NCBI RefSeq assembly: GCF_030271215.1
Contig: NZ_JASNGB010000076.1
Span: forward strand, 1-7,072
Direction: 5' to 3'
From: Deinococcus rhizophilus
Lineage (GTDB): Bacteria > Deinococcota > Deinococci > Deinococcales > Deinococcaceae
DNA length: 7,072 nt
Made by a program: the position numbers and the translations under genes. This document shows, piece by piece, positions 1 through 6,708 of the stretch. A model generated the notes under the pieces. That model did not search any database. It was not told where the DNA came from and worked only from the letters and a program-made list of their open reading frames with translations. Within the stretch, counting starts at the first letter, position 1, and every line of letters begins with the position of its first letter.

Positions 1-132
1 GCGCTGGCCCGCCGCGCGGCGGAGGTGCACGGGGGCGAGTTGCGGCTCTCGGGTGCCCCCGGCGGGGGGTTCACGGCCACCCTGCACCTTCCGGCCCGCT
101 TGCCGGGTGGGGTGCTACCCTCTCCCGCATGA
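1..132 (+). CDS. Sensor histidine kinase, C-terminal end (partial, 5' end outside window)
   Basis: The first frame is open from base 1 to the TGA at 130-132 and gives 43 residues. It starts [18 protein letters not shown], followed by [12 protein letters not shown]. This is the usual end of a GHKL (HATPase_c) domain: the helix after the G2 box with its HGG, then the last strands with the glycine-rich turn and a closing LP. Such a protein would autophosphorylate on histidine and pass phosphate to a response regulator; the dimerisation and sensor parts are not in the window. A short Pro/Gly tail of about 11 residues follows the domain. Its stop overlaps the next start codon (ATGA, 129-132), suggesting translational coupling with the nucleotidyltransferase. 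The family call rests on about 30 residues, so another GHKL ATPase cannot be excluded. Confidence 0.72.
   Translation, partial: ALARRAAEVHGGELRLSGAPGGGFTATLHLPARLPGGVLPSPA
116..121 (+). promoter_or_regulatory. Possible internal -10 box for a leaderless start at 129
   Basis: TACCCT fits TANNNT and lies 7 nt before the ATG at 129. No clear Shine-Dalgarno precedes that ATG. A good -35 at normal spacing is not visible (TTCCGG at 89-94 is 21 nt away). It could give the nucleotidyltransferase a transcript independent of the kinase. A short degenerate box is expected by chance fairly often. Confidence 0.28.
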
Positions 133-980
133 GTCATGAGCAGGCAAGCTCCGCCGGGCCGTGGAGCGCCGTCGTGCTGGGGGGCGGGGACCCCGGCGAC
201 CCCTTCGCGGCGGCGCACGGGGTGGGCGTCAAGGGGCTGATTCCGGTGGCGGGCGAGCCCATGGCGCTGCACGTGTTGCGGGCCCTGCGCGGCAGCGGTC
301 GGGTCGGTCGGATCGCCTATGTCGGCCCGACCACCCCCGAGATGAACGCCCTGATCGACGAGCGCGTCACCGACCACGGCACCCTGCTGAGCAACCTCGA
401 AGCGGGCGTGGAGGCCCTCACCGCGCGGGGACTGGGGCGGGGCGAGCGGGTGATCGTGGCGACCGCCGATATCCCGCTGGTCACGGCCGCACACCTGACG
501 GACGTGCTGGACACCGCCCCCGCCGACGCCGCCCTCGTCTACCCGGTCGTTCCCCGCCGGGAGTGCGAGGCGGCCTTTCCCGGCGTGCAGCGCACCTACG
601 CCCGGCTGCGCGAGGGTAGCTTTACCGGCGGCAACGTGTTCCTGCTCGATCCCCGGCTGGTGGGCGAGTTCCTGCCCCGGCTGCGCGAGGTGCTGGGCGC
701 CCGCAAAGCTCCCCTGCGCCTCGCCGCGCTGATCGGCCCCGGCGTGCTCGTGCGGCTGCTGACCCGCCGCCTGACCGTGCCCGAGCTGGAAGAACGGGTC
801 AGCGCCATCCTGGGTGTCAAGGCCCGCGCCCTGATCACCGGGCACGCGGCCATCGGCACCGACGTGGACAAGGACGCCGACCTCGCGCTGGCCGAGCGGC
901 ACCTGACCGAGCAGCACCCGGGAGGCGCAGACCCGGGCCGCACCGGGGGGCGCGGGGGGGGACACACCGGGCAATCCTGA
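129..980 (+). CDS. MobA-like nucleotidyltransferase (NTP_transf_3 type)
   Basis: A 283-residue cytosolic protein with the nucleotidyltransferase fold. Residues 14-20 (AVVLGGG) form the nucleotide-binding loop, K35 in [11 protein letters not shown] is the conserved lysine, and ATADIPLVT at 111-119 gives the metal-binding D114. GGN (167-169) and TDVD (244-247, D245/D247) complete the typical pattern. Enzymes of this family move a nucleotide from an NTP to a sugar phosphate, cofactor or similar acceptor. The acceptor cannot be told from the sequence, so mobA itself should not be assumed. The segment 175-235 (many Leu/Arg, helical) is longer than in minimal MobA. The last 18 residues are a Gly-rich low-complexity tail encoded by G-runs, including a G8 tract (954-961), and are probably disordered. 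The start overlaps the kinase stop by ATGA, and the stop codon lies inside the downstream terminator stem. Confidence 0.85.
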   Translation: MSHEQASSAGPWSAVVLGGGDPGDPFAAAHGVGVKGLIPVAGEPMALHVLRALRGSGRVGRIAYVGPTTPEMNALIDERVTDHGTLLSNLEAGVEALTARGLGRGERVIVATADIPLVTAAHLTDVLDTAPADAALVYPVVPRRECEAAFPGVQRTYARLREGSFTGGNVFLLDPRLVGEFLPRLREVLGARKAPLRLAALIGPGVLVRLLTRRLTVPELEERVSAILGVKARALITGHAAIGTDVDKDADLALAERHLTEQHPGGADPGRTGGRGGGHTGQS

Positions 981-999
981 CGGCATCAGTCGGGTTTTT
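976..999 (+). terminator. Rho-independent terminator of the nucleotidyltransferase gene
   Basis: CCTGAC (976-981) pairs with GTCGGG (989-994) through one G-U pair around the loop GGCATCA. TTTTT follows directly (995-999). The stop TGA (978-980) is inside the left arm, so ribosomes reaching the stop would cover the hairpin. Confidence 0.72.
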
Positions 1000-1048
1000 C
1001 GGCGTGCAGGTCGGGAAATCCTGGAGGAGAGCTCGGGGTGTTCCCGCC

Positions 1049-1079
1049 TTGCGGCCCCCCGTGGGCGCATGCATACTGT
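1049..1079 (+). promoter_or_regulatory. Ferredoxin promoter (probably leaderless transcript)
   Basis: TTGCGG (1049-1054), a 17-nt spacer and CATACT (1072-1077) make a good -35/-10 pair. TACTGT (1074-1079) also fits TANNNT. The -10 ends 5-7 nt before the ATG at 1085, so RNA would start at or within a few bases of that codon. There is no Shine-Dalgarno just before the ATG, which agrees with leaderless translation. Confidence 0.52.
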
Positions 1080-1084
1080 CCCCC

Positions 1085-1321
<237 letters not shown>

Positions 1322-1341
1322 GTTTGCCCGCCTCACTCCAG

Positions 1342-1367
1342 GCCCCGGTCCCCGTGCCGGGGCTTTT
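1342..1367 (+). terminator. Rho-independent terminator of the ferredoxin gene
   Basis: GCCCCGG (1342-1348) and CCGGGGC (1357-1363) form a perfect 7-bp GC stem with an 8-nt loop, followed by TTTT (1364-1367). It lies 20 nt after the ferredoxin stop. Its T-tract overlaps the -35 element of the next promoter. Confidence 0.85.
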
Positions 1368-1394
1368 GGCTGGCGGCAGCCGCGCTGCTAGCAT
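1366..1394 (+). promoter_or_regulatory. Promoter of the corA leader and operon
   Basis: TTGGCT (1366-1371), a 17-nt spacer and TAGCAT (1389-1394) give a plausible sigma-70-type promoter. RNA would begin near 1401. This leaves a leader of about 195 nt before corA, unusually long for this window, where most other genes appear to have almost none. Confidence 0.48.
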
Positions 1395-1436
1395 GGCGCC
1401 CGGTGCCCCCGGCGCTGCCCGAAAGGAGGTGATGAC

Positions 1437-1577
1437 GTGACTCCCGACCCCCAGACCGATCACGACCCGCCCAGTCCCAGGCTGGCAGGTTCCAGGCGGG
1501 CCGGTCCCGGCGGCCCTCCGCTCCGGCCTCACGCATCCCACCCCCGGAGGACGCGCCATGTTCTGCCCCCATCCTGA
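1437..1577 (+). CDS. Small leader ORF 1 upstream of corA (46 residues, Asp/Pro-rich start)
   Basis: The GTG at 1437 is 7 nt after GGAGG, within AAAGGAGGTGAT (1422-1433). Eleven nt of that (1423-1433) are perfectly complementary to the 3' end of 16S rRNA, the best ribosome site in the window. The product begins MTPDPQTDHDPPSPR: 5 Pro and 3 Asp in the first 14 residues. It then turns Arg-rich (R15, R20, R21, R30, R37, R38, R40) and ends LPPS; 12 of 46 residues are Pro. No domain or membrane segment is present. The order 'acidic/Pro then basic' is that of Salmonella MgtL (MEPDPTPLP, then RRR), where such residues destabilise the ribosome at low Mg2+. It shares the reading frame of corA but ends with TGA 18 nt before it. 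It could be a regulatory leader peptide (my preference), a real small protein, or chance coding in GC-rich DNA behind a real ribosome site. Confidence 0.48.
   Translation: MTPDPQTDHDPPSPRLAGSRRAGPGGPPLRPHASHPRRTRHVLPPS
1498..1550 (+). promoter_or_regulatory. Candidate alternative RNA structures in the corA leader
   Basis: GGGCCG (1498-1503) can pair with CGGCCC (1511-1516). CCTCCG (1515-1520) can instead pair with CGGAGG (1545-1550), and CTCCGG (1521-1526) with CCGGAG (1544-1549). CGGAGG is the ribosome site of small ORF 2. The first two helices share bases 1515-1516, so they exclude each other. All of this lies within small ORF 1, so a translating or falling-off ribosome there would decide which helix forms. 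GC-rich RNA always offers some pairings; the exact coincidence with the ribosome site is the reason for listing it. Confidence 0.3.
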
Positions 1578-1595
1578 CCCCTGCGGCGGGCCCCC

Positions 1596-1602
<7 letters not shown>
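1558..1602 (+). CDS. Small leader ORF 2 overlapping the corA start (14 residues, Cys/Pro-rich)
   Basis: The ATG at 1558 lies 7 nt after GGAGG (1546-1550), an ideal ribosome site. The product is MFCPHPDPCGGPPC, with 5 Pro and 3 Cys among 14 residues, and the TGA (1600-1602) lies 7 nt inside corA in another frame. corA itself lacks a Shine-Dalgarno (CGGCGGGCCCCC precedes its ATG), so termination of this ORF could feed ribosomes onto the corA start (translational coupling). It also overlaps the end of small ORF 1 by 20 nt. The repeated PDP recalls small ORF 1. It may be a leader peptide whose only role is coupling, or may use its Pro or Cys codons as a sensor. No family is recognised, and at this size chance cannot be ruled out. 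Confidence 0.4.
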
Positions 1603-2531
<929 letters not shown>

Positions 2532-2546
2532 GCGCCGTGGTCCCCC

Positions 2547-3227
2547 ATGCCTGACCCCCGCCGCGGCACCCGCTTCGCCGTCTACCTCTGCCCCCCGGCA
2601 GGCGACCCCTGCTACGAGGCGGGGAGCGACCTGCTGGGGTACGACGTGCGGGCGGGCCGGGCGCGGCCGCTGCCGGAGTTCCTGCGCCCGGAGGATCAGG
2701 CCGACGCCGGGCCCTACGGCGTTCACCTGACGCTGGTGGAGGGCTTTTTCACCGACCCCGCCCTGTGGCCTGGGATCGAGGCCGAGCTGCGGGCCTGCGT
2801 CGCCTGCCTCTCGCCGGGGGCCGTGCTGACCCTGACCGGCGGGCGGGTGGAGGTCTGGGACGGCGGGGAGACGTGGGTGCACCGGCTGGAGGCGAACGCG
2901 CCGCTGCTGGTGCTGCACACGCTCTTGCTGGCGCGGCTCTCACGGTTTGTCACGGCCTCGCCCTTCGCGGACAAGGTCACGCCCACCTCGCCCGCCTCCG
3001 AGCAGGCGCGGATGGCGCTGCTGCACACCCCACGCGGGCTGGACTCCTGGCAGCCGCACTTCACGCTGGTGCAGCCCTACGGCGGTGGGGACCCGGCGGG
3101 CTTGCGGGCCCGGCTGGAGGCGCTGACGGCCCCCCACCACACCCAGACCTTCCGCTCGGTGGCCCTCTTCGAGAAGCGGGAGGGCGAGGAGCGCTGGCGG
3201 GTGCGGGCCGAGGTGGGGGTGGCTTGA
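2547..3227 (+). CDS. 2H phosphoesterase-like protein (DUF1045 / 2'-5' RNA ligase fold)
   Basis: A 226-residue soluble protein. It has the two HxT motifs of the 2H superfamily, spaced as expected: H60-L-T62 in YGVHLTLVEGF and H171-F-T173 in PHFTLVQPY. These pairs hold the 2'/3' phosphate of cyclic nucleotide or RNA substrates. The N-terminus (RFAVYLCPPAGDP, then LLGYD, residues 9-33) resembles DUF1045 proteins, some encoded with phosphonate-breakdown genes, but no phn gene is present here. The substrate is unknown; cyclic phosphodiesterase activity is a family-based guess. The ATG at 2547 is the only start after the in-frame corA stop, with no clear Shine-Dalgarno. The 15-nt gap and lack of a promoter suggest transcription with corA. 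The stop is part of the hairpin 3225-3239. Confidence 0.8.
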   Translation: MPDPRRGTRFAVYLCPPAGDPCYEAGSDLLGYDVRAGRARPLPEFLRPEDQADAGPYGVHLTLVEGFFTDPALWPGIEAELRACVACLSPGAVLTLTGGRVEVWDGGETWVHRLEANAPLLVLHTLLLARLSRFVTASPFADKVTPTSPASEQARMALLHTPRGLDSWQPHFTLVQPYGGGDPAGLRARLEALTAPHHTQTFRSVALFEKREGEERWRVRAEVGVA

Positions 3228-3239
3228 GGCCGGGCCTCA
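3225..3239. terminator. Hairpin between convergent genes (weak terminator candidate)
   Basis: TGAGGC (3225-3230) and GCCTCA (3234-3239) form a perfect 6-bp stem with a 3-nt loop. The left arm starts with the stop codon of the 2H gene. Only CCCTTTCCC follows on the plus strand and there is no T-tract on the minus strand, so termination would be poor. It fills most of the 23-nt gap between the two converging genes. Confidence 0.38.
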
Positions 3240-3250
3240 CCCTTTCCCGA

Positions 3251-4333
3251 TCACCCTTCCCCGAGATCGAGTCCCCAGCCCCAGTTCGCTTCAGTCCGGT
3301 CCCCAACGCGCCGCTTGGCCCGGTACAGCCGGGCGTCGGCCTGGGAGAGCCACTCGCGCGGGGTCATGCCGGGGCCAGCCTGCACCGCGCCTCCCTGAAG
3401 GCGCACCCCCTCCACCCCCGGCGGCCAGGGGGCCGCGGCCAGGGCCGCCCCGACCCGGCGGACAAGGGCGGCGAGTTCCCCCGGTGGACGCCGCAGCAGC
3501 AGGGCGAACTCGTCGCCGCCCAGACGGTAGGCGGTGCCCTGGGTGCCCGTGACCTCCCGCAGAACCTCGGCTACCCGGCGCAGCACGTCGTCCCCGGCGT
3601 TGTGGCCCAGGGTGTCGTTGTAGGTCTTGAACTTGTGCACGTCCATCACGACCAGGGTGGGGGCAGACTCGCCCCGCTGAAGGTCGGCCAGCGCCCCGGC
3701 CACGGCGCGGCCAAAGGCGCGGCGGTTGGCCAGTCCGGTCAGCGGATCGCTGAGGCTGGCCCGCTCGAGGTCCTCGCGCAGCGCGGCATTCTCCAGCGCG
3801 ATGGACACGTGCTGGGCCAGCAGGCCCAGGAATTCCAGATCGGTGCTGTCAAAGGCGTCCCAGTCATAGCTCTGCATCGACAGCACCCCGGCGGGCTCTC
3901 CCCGGACCTCCAGCGGCACGAACAGCATGGACAGGGTGGGGCGTGGGGGCGGCAGCGGAACGTCCTCCGCCCGCAGGTCGAGCAGCGTCTGGTCCTCGGA
4001 CACCACCCGGCGGGCGCGGTGGGGATGGGTGTCCAGGTAAGCGTCGATGTCGCCGATCAGCAGGGGGCCTTCCCGCATCACCGTTTCCAGGATGCCGTCG
4101 GGGTAGAAGGGAAGCCGCTGGGTCAGGCGGCGCTCGCCCTCGTACAGCTCCCAGCGCCAGTCGCCCCCCGGCTCCAGCAGCGCGAGCAGGGTGATCTGCG
4201 CGGGAAACAGCCCTCCCGCCTGCTGGTGCACCGTCCGCACGACCGCCTCGGGCGCGTGGCTGCTGCGGGCCAGCGCCGCGAGCACCTGAACAAGGTGCTG
4301 GTACCGCACGAGGGGCGCCTTTTGACTGGACAT
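3251..4333 (-). CDS. GAF-GGDEF diguanylate cyclase
   Basis: A 360-residue cytosolic signalling enzyme. Residues about 10-185 form a GAF sensor domain (MLFVPLEVRGEPAGVLSMQS at 136-155, then the ALENAALRE helix). Residues about 193-346 form a GGDEF domain that would join two GTP into cyclic di-GMP. DPLTGLANRR (196-205) is standard. D231 (metal), N239 and D248 (guanine) match the functional residues of PleD, and the GGDEF signature is intact at 272-276. The second Asp of the usual DxD is His (H233). The RxxD inhibitory site expected five residues before GGDEF is missing (GTQG), so product inhibition at that site is unlikely. There is no membrane segment, so the GAF domain probably reads a cytosolic signal. 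The start ATG (4331-4333) has GGAGG 4 nt upstream (4338-4342). A weak CATACT -10 (4373-4378, minus strand) would give a short leader. Confidence 0.93.
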   Translation of the reverse strand: MSSQKAPLVRYQHLVQVLAALARSSHAPEAVVRTVHQQAGGLFPAQITLLALLEPGGDWRWELYEGERRLTQRLPFYPDGILETVMREGPLLIGDIDAYLDTHPHRARRVVSEDQTLLDLRAEDVPLPPPRPTLSMLFVPLEVRGEPAGVLSMQSYDWDAFDSTDLEFLGLLAQHVSIALENAALREDLERASLSDPLTGLANRRAFGRAVAGALADLQRGESAPTLVVMDVHKFKTYNDTLGHNAGDDVLRRVAEVLREVTGTQGTAYRLGGDEFALLLRRPPGELAALVRRVGAALAAAPWPPGVEGVRLQGGAVQAGPGMTPREWLSQADARLYRAKRRVGDRTEANWGWGLDLGEG

Positions 4334-4419
4334 GCAGCCTCCGGGAAGCGGGACTTTCTCACCTCCCTTCCCAGTATGGGGACGGGGTCTTACCGGTGTA
4401 TTGCAGCCTCCCCAGGCTC

Positions 4420-4425
4420 TAGACT
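4420..4425 (+). promoter_or_regulatory. -10 box for a leaderless rdgB transcript
   Basis: TAGACT fits TANNNT and lies 6 nt before the GTG at 4432, the same spacing as for sufE and the gene at 6709. TTGCAG (4401-4406) is only 13 nt away, too close for a normal -35. The box supports the GTG as the true start. Confidence 0.42.
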
Positions 4426-4431
4426 CGGCGG

Positions 4432-5064
4432 GTGACGAGTGACGCGGGTGGAAATGGACAGGGGATGCGGGTGGTCGTGGCGACCGGGAACGCGGGCAAG
4501 GTGCGCGAGATCGGCGCGGCCCTGTCGGACCTGGGGTGGACCCTGGAGGGCCTCGGCGGGCGGCCCCTCCCCGAGGAGACGGGCGCCACCTACGAGGAGA
4601 ACGCGGCCCTGAAAGCCTGCGCCGCCTCGCTGAGCACCCGCCTTCCCGCCCTGGCCGACGACTCGGGGCTGGAGGTCGAGGCCCTGGGCGGGCAGCCCGG
4701 CGTCTACTCCGCCCGCTTCGGCAACCGGGGCAGCGATCTGGAGCGCAACCTCTACCTGCTGGAGCAGTTGCGCCGGGCCCCCACCCGCCGGGCCAAATTC
4801 GTCTCGGTGATCGTACTGGCCTACCCCGACGGCCACGTGGAAAGCTACCGGGGCGAGCTGCCCGGCACGCTGCTGGAAGGTCCGCGCGGCGACGGCGGCT
4901 TCGGCTACGACCCCCTCTTCGTGCCCGACGGCGAGACCCGCAGCCTCGCCGAGATGACCCTGGAGGACAAGCAGGCCATCAGCCACCGGGGGCGGGCGCT
5001 GGCCGCCCTGCGGGAGGCGCACCGTGATGGGCCCCCGCCGCGCGAGGTCAACCGGGCGGAGTAG
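4432..5064 (+). CDS. rdgB: Non-canonical purine NTP pyrophosphatase (RdgB/HAM1, XTP/dITP diphosphatase)
   Basis: 210 residues (199 from M12; E. coli RdgB is about the same). It hydrolyses dITP, ITP and XTP to the monophosphate and PPi, keeping damaged purines out of DNA and RNA. Family marks in order: ATGNAGK (17-23, substrate loop), EETGATYEENAALKA (48-62), LADDSGLEVEALGG (74-87, with the catalytic/metal Asp pair D76-D77), PGVYSARF (89-96), GGFGYDPLF (155-163) and ISHRGRAL (183-190). All are intact. Start choice: GTG 4432 has a TANNNT box 6 nt upstream and fits a leaderless mRNA, but adds 11 Gly-rich residues before the classic MRVVVATGN. The ATG at 4465 is the alternative, though the GGGG touching it is badly placed as a ribosome site. 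The 20-residue tail after SHRGRAL is ordinary. It is divergent from the GGDEF gene and convergent with sufE. Confidence 0.93.
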   Translation: MTSDAGGNGQGMRVVVATGNAGKVREIGAALSDLGWTLEGLGGRPLPEETGATYEENAALKACAASLSTRLPALADDSGLEVEALGGQPGVYSARFGNRGSDLERNLYLLEQLRRAPTRRAKFVSVIVLAYPDGHVESYRGELPGTLLEGPRGDGGFGYDPLFVPDGETRSLAEMTLEDKQAISHRGRALAALREAHRDGPPPREVNRAE

Positions 5065-5072
5065 CCTGGCCG

Positions 5073-5115
5073 GGAAAAGAGGCGGTCAGGAAAAGAGGGA
5101 AAGCAGGAAAAGAGG
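5073..5115. repeat. Three short direct repeats GGAAAAGAGG
   Basis: Exact copies at 5073-5082, 5089-5098 and 5106-5115, with periods of 16 and 17 nt. The third runs into the left arm of the adjoining hairpin. On the minus strand each reads CCTCTTTTCC, so the array places three T-runs downstream of the sufE terminator stem. Confidence 0.7.
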
Positions 5116-5152
5116 GAGGTGGGAGACGTTCCGCACGTCTTCCACCTCCCTC
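5106..5152 (-). terminator. Strong terminator hairpin of sufE
   Basis: Bases 5112-5129 pair with 5135-5152: 18 positions, 17 Watson-Crick and one G-T (G-U in plus-strand RNA, a C/A mismatch in minus-strand RNA), with the 5-nt loop TCCGC. Read on the minus strand the stem is followed at once by TTTTCC and then further T-runs, as in a Rho-independent terminator. Read on the plus strand only GCCTCTCACC follows, so for rdgB it would be mainly an end-stabilising hairpin. It lies 39 nt after the sufE stop and 47 nt after the rdgB stop. Confidence 0.7.
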
Positions 5153-5191
5153 GCCTCTCACCTCACCCCTCGGCGATCGGCGAGCCACGAG

Positions 5192-5638
<447 letters not shown>

Positions 5639-5644
5639 GCGGCC

Positions 5645-5650
5645 ACTGTA
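5645..5650 (-). promoter_or_regulatory. -10 box of the leaderless sufE promoter, next to a C8/G8 tract
   Basis: On the minus strand TACAGT (TANNNT) ends 6 nt before the sufE ATG. Eight consecutive C (5651-5658; G on the minus strand) lie immediately upstream, in the -35/-10 spacer. No good -35 is visible at 17 nt (CATACC). Confidence 0.42.
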
Positions 5651-5677
5651 CCCCCCCCACCGGGCGCGGTATGGTGA

Positions 5678-5706
5678 GGGTCACTCAGTTGACCCTTTTG
5701 GTCAAC
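5678..5706. promoter_or_regulatory. Candidate operator: perfect dyad with a third half-site
   Basis: GTTGACC (5688-5694), N5, GGTCAAC (5700-5706) is a perfect 7-bp inverted repeat. A further GGGTCA (5678-5683) forms a second dyad with TGACCC (5690-5695), spaced by 6 nt. So GGTCA/TGACC half-sites occur three times in alternating orientation. The right arm covers the expected -35 position of the sulfurtransferase promoter (-10 at 5723), so a bound dimer would probably repress it and could also act on sufE, whose start is 50 nt away. The regulator cannot be named. As an RNA hairpin it would lack a T-tract. Confidence 0.5.
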
Positions 5707-5722
5707 CATTGGGCGAGTCGCC

Positions 5723-5740
5723 TAGAATCACTCCTGGAGG
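5723..5740 (+). promoter_or_regulatory. -10 box and ribosome site of the sulfurtransferase gene
   Basis: TAGAAT (5723-5728) is a near-consensus -10. The -35 is weak: TTGGTC (5698-5703) at 19 nt, or GGTCAA at 17 nt, inside the dyad. GGAGG (5736-5740) is 6 nt before the ATG, so RNA from about 5735 would have a leader of only about 12 nt. Confidence 0.52.
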
Positions 5741-5746
5741 TCAGCG

Positions 5747-6607
<861 letters not shown>

Positions 6608-6635
6608 GCCCGCACCCCCACAGCATGAAGTCCTG

Positions 6636-6690
6636 CGGCCCCGGCGCCGCGCCTCTCCCCTCCGGTCAGGGGAAGCGCGGGCCGGGGCCG
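6636..6690. terminator. Long GC-rich three-part hairpin, probably terminating the sulfurtransferase transcript
   Basis: CGGCCCCGG (6636-6644) pairs with CCGGGGCCG (6682-6690). CCGCGC (6647-6652) pairs with GCGCGG (6675-6680). TCCCCT (6656-6661) pairs with AGGGGA (6668-6673). Small internal loops separate the 21 perfect pairs, and the terminal loop is CCGGTC. There is no T-tract on either side, so it may act as an unusual terminator, an mRNA-end protector or a repeat-family element. It ends 6 nt before the next -10 box and covers its -35 region. Confidence 0.5.
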
Positions 6691-6696
6691 GGCCGT

Positions 6697-6702
6697 TAGG
6701 GT
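6697..6702 (+). promoter_or_regulatory. -10 box of a leaderless start at 6709
   Basis: TAGGGT (TANNNT) ends 6 nt before the ATG at 6709. GGGAG (6703-6707) is only 1 nt from the ATG, too close to serve as a ribosome site. No -35 is recognisable, since that region is the hairpin arm. Confidence 0.38.
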
Positions 6703-6708
6703 GGGAGC

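Noticed and set aside
1004..1084. N-terminal extension of the ferredoxin from the ATG at 1004
   Set aside because: Seven-iron ferredoxins start at MPHVI; the extra 27 residues have no counterpart and lie across the likely promoter.
1393..1440. A 15-codon ORF (MAPGAPGAARKEVMT) before small ORF 1
   Set aside because: Its ATG overlaps the proposed -10 box, so it would be outside the transcript, and it has no ribosome site.
1430..1440. GTG at 1430 or ATG at 1432 as the start served by the perfect ribosome site
   Set aside because: Both lie 0-2 nt from GGAGG, too close, and give only two or three codons. GTG 1437 has ideal 7-nt spacing.
2765..4435. A 556-codon plus-strand frame across the 2H and GGDEF genes
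   Set aside because: It is Ala/Gly/Arg/Gln-rich with no domain, and it overlaps two genes with intact catalytic motifs on other frames.
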